Source of the DNA: Symbiodinium natans | Lineage: Eukaryota > Sar > Dinophyceae > Suessiales > Symbiodiniaceae | Assembly: GCA_905221605.1 (NCBI GenBank) | Contig: CAJNDS010002322.1 | Coordinates: forward strand, 258,081 to 322,080 | DNA: 64,000 nt | Reading direction: 5' to 3' | Shown: positions 60,063 to 64,000 of the stretch, in pieces | Numbering within the stretch: the first letter of the stretch is position 1 | How the letters are laid out: each line of letters begins with the position of its first letter | Position numbers and translations under genes: made by a program | The notes under the pieces: generated by a model | The model's database searches: none | Told to the model about the DNA's origin: nothing | What the model saw: only the letters and a program-made list of their open reading frames with translations

Positions 60063-60850
60063 GTGTTTTTCTATGCAAATTGTGCGTTTCAAGGGCAATT
60101 AATGTTTTGTTGAGCAACTAATTTATTTATACAGTTGTGTTTGTACGAGGCAAAGTATTAATAAAATAGTGAAACATTTTCTTGGTTCTATGCGAATTGC
60201 GAATTTAGCTACTAGAGTAATTATTCAGCAAAGAGCCCAATTTGACTCAAGTGAATACGATTTAAAGGAGCATACTCAACCAAGAACGAAACAAATACCA
60301 TTCTCAACTAAAAAATTGCAAAGTGTGCGTTTAAAGTGCGAATACCGTATTTATACAATTGTGTTTGTACTAGGCAAAGTATGCTCTCTGAAAAGTCCAC
60401 TGAAATACCTTATGTTTACATGTTCATGAATCGTTCTTATTTTTGAAATAATCATTTTATGCGAATTTAGCTACTAGAGTAATTATTAAGCAAATAGCCC
60501 AATTTGACTCAAGTGAATACCATTTAAAGGACCATACTCAACCAAAATACGAAAGAACCACCATATTCAACCAACATATGGCAAAGTGTGGTTTAAAGGG
60601 CAAATAGTGCTTTGTTGAGCAACTAATGCATTGAAACAGTTGTGTTTATACCAGGCAAAATATTATTGAAGTACTATCTGCAAAGTCAAATGAAACACCT
60701 TATGTTTACATATTCATGAAACAGTTTTTTGAAGTATTCATTCTATGCGAATTTAACTACGAGAGGGGTTCTCAAGCAAATAGCCCAATTTGACTCAAGT
60801 GAATACTATTTAAAGGACCATACTTAACCAAATACGAAATAAACACTTGC
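60063..60850. repeat. Diverged 260-290-bp tandem repeat, about 3 copies
   Basis: GCGAATTTAGCTACTAGAG recurs at 60199, 60461 and 60747, each followed by CCCAATTTGACTCAAGTGAA; the preceding TTTTGTTGAGCAACTAAT and CAGTTGTGTTT segments also recur. Confidence 0.8.
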
Positions 60851-61090
60851 GGAAATGGAAACGGTTCTACCTACATAACAATGAGACAAAGATTGCTGAA
60901 GTATTCACTAAAGACCACTTATATACTATGTCTGAAAAGCACAATTTGCATGAGCAAGCTTAAAAATGAACAATAATGGAAATAGAAGCGGTTCTACTTA
61001 CATAACGATGAAACAAAGATGTCTGAAGTATTCAATAAAGACCACATATATACTATGCCTGAAAAACGCAACTTGCACAATCAGGCTTAA
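60851..61090. repeat. Diverged 125-bp tandem repeat, 2 copies plus remote third
   Basis: GGAAATGGAAACGGTTCTAC (60852) and GGAAATAGAAGCGGTTCTAC (60978) start two copies ending near AAGCACAATTTGCA; a third, partial copy is at about 61435-61547. Confidence 0.75.
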
Positions 61091-61574
61091 AAAATGCACA
61101 AGAATCCTAGAAAAGTACTTAGTGAAGGCCATACACAAGCAAATTCACAAATACATAAAAACATCCAAAAGCGCAAGCTTTTCAGGAGAATCTCTGGTAA
61201 AGTTTGGATTATAGGATTTTGGGGTATTCCTGGACGAGTAGGAGTCACTTTTAAGCAAACAATTCTAAGCAATAAATGCTTTTTCTCAAGACAAGTATTG
61301 CAAATGCTGCTTCCAGATAATTAATCGCATTTACCAGGCAAATATTATCCATGCGAATTGAGCTACCAGAGCACCAAGTAATGGCTGAATAAGGTCTACT
61401 ACACTTGAGTACAACCAAGAGATGCACTAAACACTAGCGGCTCTACTTACATAGTAACGAAACAAATAGTTCTGAAGCACTAGAAAGACCACTTGTATAC
61501 TATTTCTGAAAAGCACAATTAGCATAAGCACACTAAAAAATGCGTAGTTGTTGCCTCGTGACCGTGAAGGCGAA

Positions 61575-61851
61575 CCAAAAAGCCAAAATACCAAAACCAA
61601 AAAACCAAAAATACCAAAACCAAAAAAACCAAAAAAAACAAAACCAAAAAAACCAAAAATACCAAAAAAAACAATTTTCCGGGACTCTTGGAGAAGCCTC
61701 ATAGGGATTTCCTGAGAGTCCCGGAAAATTGTTTTTTTTGGTATTTTTGGTTTTTTTGGTTTTGGTTTTTTTTGTTTTTTTGGTTTTGTTTTTTTTGGTT
61801 TTTTTGGTTTTGGTTTTTTGGTTTTTTTGGTTTTGGTATTTTTGGTTTTTC
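61575..61851. repeat. Large fold-back with A/C-rich and T/G-rich arms
   Basis: The inner stem is perfect: 61671-61688 (ACAATTTTCCGGGACTCT) pairs with 61715-61732 around a 26-base loop. The outer arms extend it by about 100 bp of ACCAAAAA-type sequence on the left and TTTTTGGT-type on the right. Confidence 0.9.
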
Positions 61852-62018
61852 TACTGTCCCGTGTATGCGATTTTAGTTGTATTTTAGTCTACGCCCTAGG
61901 AAATACGCTATATTGCACACCGAGTTTGCTTGCAGTGCAGCTGGGTGACTTGAGACCAGCCCAAAAAGGGTAGGTCACTGGGGGGGGGGGGGGTACCTAT
62001 AATATATATATATATATG

Positions 62019-62202
62019 TTTATTATTTTTTTTCTTGAGGGGGGGGGGGGGGGGTCGGCGGAGTTTTTGCGAAGTTGTAAGGGGCCAACATAGCGTTGAG
62101 CCCCTAAGACGCTCGGGAGGCCAGGGTTTACAGTTTAGGGCGGTTTAGGGGAGTTGAAGACCCCAATGGCCCAAGCCCTAAGTTTTTGCTAGACATCAGC
62201 AG
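62019..62202. other. Between element and island
   Basis: T-rich and poly-G tract (62040-62055), unique sequence, one TTTAGGG-like run. Confidence 0.5.
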
Positions 62203-62241
62203 TCGGTGGCACCCCGTGGCAAGACCGCCGGAGAAGCACGA
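62203..62241 (+). CDS. Candidate small exon
   Basis: Between ATCAGCAG and GCACGA|GTAAGTTAG, a near-consensus donor. Reads RWHPVARPPEKH in one frame. Short, so the donor is the main evidence. Confidence 0.5.
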
Positions 62242-62806
62242 GTAAGTTAGTTTCTTGTATAGTCACCGCACGACCGAGCTGCAAGCAGTCGACTCGCCCC
62301 AGGGTGTCCATGTACCCCATATAGTTAACCCCAAACCAAGCCTAAACCATAAATACTGTATCCCCCTTGGGAATTATTGTTTGTTTTTGTTTATATAAAA
62401 CCCAAGAGGATATGAAAAAAATATGATTTTTGTTTAAGGTTCTAAGGAGAGTATAGAATATAGTACACCCAAACCCTAAACTTTACGCTCTGAACCGAAT
62501 CCCTAAACCCTAAACCCTAAACCCTAAACCCTAAACCCTAAACCCTAAACACCCAAAGAGGCGCGTTCTACACCAAGCCGTCGAGTAATGTGGGGCGGGA
62601 TTCTCTCCCCCTTGTTGGGGGTCCCATTTAAGCTGTTTCCTAGCCTAGTTGGGGTAGAAAAGGGGTACCCGGTTTTCCTTAGTTAGGGTTTAGGGTTTAG
62701 GGTTTAGGGTTTAGGGTTTAGGGTTTAGGGTTTAGGGTTTAGGGTTTAGGGTTTAGGGTTTAGGGTTTAGGGTTTAGGGTTTAACCTGGACCATTTGGGG
62801 TCAGAG
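62242..62806. other. Intron-like interval
   Basis: Unique AT-richer DNA, CCCTAAA (62501-62551), then a TTTAGGG array (62684-62784). Confidence 0.55.
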
Positions 62807-62869
62807 TTTCGCCTGCAGTGGAAGTCCTCTGTTCCGCTCCAAAGGAGAGCCTGCTACTGGGCTGAGATG
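62807..62869 (+). CDS. Candidate exon, unrecognised
   Basis: 63 bp between GTCAGAG and GAGATG|GTAGTG, exactly 21 open codons starting FRLQWKSSVPLQRRACYWAE. TTTAGGG repeats on both sides. Confidence 0.55.
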
Positions 62870-63308
62870 GTAGTGCTGGGGTTTAGGGTTTAGGGTTTAG
62901 GGTTTAGGGTTTAGGGTTTAGGGTTTAGGGTTTAGGGTTTTGGGGTGTAGGGTGTAGGGTTTAGGGTTTAGGGGGTCCCTTTATAACTACAATAACCCCC
63001 CAAAACCCTGTTTTAATTATTAAGGCTCGTACAGTACCCCCTGTCACCTGGGACGACCCGACTCCCCTAAGCCTCAAAGAAAACCAAACAAACCCCAACA
63101 CTTTGGGAAGTTCCCCCTTTTTCGAACAGTCCTTAGTTGGGATTATATTTATCGTACCCCCCTCCCCCCACTATAATCCCTATTAAGGAGCTGCAAGTAA
63201 ATGGGTTTAAACCCTAAACCCTAAACCCTAAACCCTAAACCCTAAACCCTAAACCCTAAACCCTAAACCCTAAACCTTCGTGGAATCTGAAAGCTATCCT
63301 TCCCACAG
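62870..63308. repeat. TTTAGGG to CCCTAAA interval with MITE remnant
   Basis: TTTAGGG (62879-62970), a degenerate TTGGGATGTTCCCCC-family copy (about 63107-63210), CCCTAAA (63209-63277). The interval runs G-rich to C-rich between two islands. Confidence 0.65.
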
Positions 63309-63377
63309 CGTTATCTCTACAAGCTTCACGGACCCTGCATCCGTCTCCTCCCCAGACCCTGAGCTGCCGAACATAGG
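63309..63377 (+). CDS. Candidate exon, Ser/Pro-rich
   Basis: After TTCCCACAG, reads VISTSFTDPASVSSPDPELP and on to ATAG|GGTTTAGG. CCCTAAA upstream, TTTAGGG downstream. Confidence 0.5.
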
Positions 63378-64000
63378 GTTTAGGGGGGTTTTCGGGGTTC
63401 CAAACCCTAAACCCGAAACCCTAAACCCTAAACCCTAGGGTTTAAGTGGGTTCAGGGTTTAGGGGCTTTAGGATTCAGGGGGTTTAAGGGGTTTTAGGGG
63501 TTCAGTCGGGGATCGAAAGAACCTTCAACAAAAACATCGGCGCCCAAAATTTAGGGTTTAAGCCTAATCCCTAACCCCTAAGCCCTAAGCCCTAGACCCT
63601 AAACCCTAAACCCTAAACCCAAAACCCAGGGCTTCGGGCTTCAGGTAAATCAAAAAGCCATGGGTTCTAAACCCTGAAAGCACTGAAGTCTGGAACTGCC
63701 CTAAGCCCTGGACCCGCGCAGGCCTAGGCCCTGAACAACTAAACCCATATAGGGTTTAGGGTTAGGGTTTAGAGTTTAGGGTTTAGGGTTTGGGGTTTGG
63801 GGTTTGGGGTTTGGGGTTTGGGGTTTGGGGTTTGGGGTTTGGGGTTTAGGGCAGTGTAGGGCTTAGGGTTTCAAAGCTTGGTGGAAAGACCTGCCCAGCC
63901 TCCGTAGCTAGCCGAGCTATCGCTCGAACATCGCAGTGCGATCCTCGCGCATACTGCTGGGTCAGCTTCAGGGCTCAGGGTTCAGGGTTCAGGGTTTAGG
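63378..64000. repeat. Arrays to window end
   Basis: Degenerate TTTAGGG/CCCTAAA, a TTTGGGG 7-mer array at 63789-63845, and unique GC-balanced DNA to the edge. No gene seen. Confidence 0.7.

Larger units (their letters stand above)
59841..62018. mobile_element. 2.2-kb AT-rich element with about 55-bp terminal inverted repeats
   Basis: Left end (59841-59893) ACATATATATATATATATGC, TACCCCCCCCCCC, AGCGACCTACCCTTTTT; right end (61961-62018) is its reverse complement: CCAAAAAGGGTAGGTCACTG, poly-G, TACC, then TATA repeats. The interior is markedly AT-rich, quite unlike its surroundings, lacks telomere-like repeats, and contains two tandem repeat families plus a large fold-back. The longest open frames (about 90 codons) are not recognisable, so it is non-autonomous. 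A TATTAT-like flank duplication is suggestive only. Confidence 0.75.

Noticed and set aside
61427-61876. Phe/Trp-rich open frames on both strands
   Set aside because: They are translations of the ACCAAAAA/TTTTTGGT fold-back arms, not proteins.

Overview
The window looks like nuclear DNA of a dinoflagellate. The evidence is Arabidopsis-type telomere repeats (TTTAGGG/CCCTAAA) scattered in both orientations through almost the whole window, short GC-rich coding islands with AG acceptors and GT or GC donors, all convincing coding signal on the + strand, intronless ubiquitin-like/FNIP-repeat genes, many small inverted-repeat elements, and a non-LTR retrotransposon. The clade within dinoflagellates cannot be fixed from the sequence alone. 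All calls rest on reading the sequence; no transcript or database support was available.

Layout. 1-1251: 5'-partial BspA-like leucine-rich-repeat gene plus a decayed extra fragment. 1252-4520: telomere-like arrays and MITEs. 4521-6566: four short exon islands of an unrecognised gene. 8115-20654: further islands; three of them (11830-13665) together spell an RRM fold of PTB/hnRNP-L type, followed by proline-rich islands. 20974-23163: intronless gene with a ubiquitin-like N-terminus and 28 FNIP-type 22-residue repeats. 24452-37376: scattered islands (two with in-frame stops, one encoding a membrane helix), four copies of a TA-flanked MITE, and several tandem repeats. 38402-42624: a partitivirus-like RNA-dependent RNA polymerase fragment joined directly to a 5'-truncated LINE-like retrotransposon (remnant endonuclease, RNase H, then reverse transcriptase), the whole unit sitting inside CCCTAAA repeats. 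44749-49117: a multi-exon J-domain (DnaJ-like) gene with exons split by telomere-repeat introns. 49252-51246: a second Ub-like/FNIP gene with 25 repeats. 51605-57501: more islands. 59841-62018: a 2.2-kb AT-rich element with about 55-bp terminal inverted repeats and a large internal fold-back. 62203-63377: three more islands.

The main organising observation is that coding islands are typically preceded by (CCCTAAA)n and followed by (TTTAGGG)n. Each intervening intron therefore tends to start with G-rich and end with C-rich telomere repeat, and could fold into a long stem that brings its splice sites together. Several 5' splice sites appear to lie within the repeat itself (AG|GTTTAGGG). The most unusual single locus is the viral RdRp-LINE chimera, which looks like an RNA virus sequence captured by template switching during retrotransposition into a telomere-like array.
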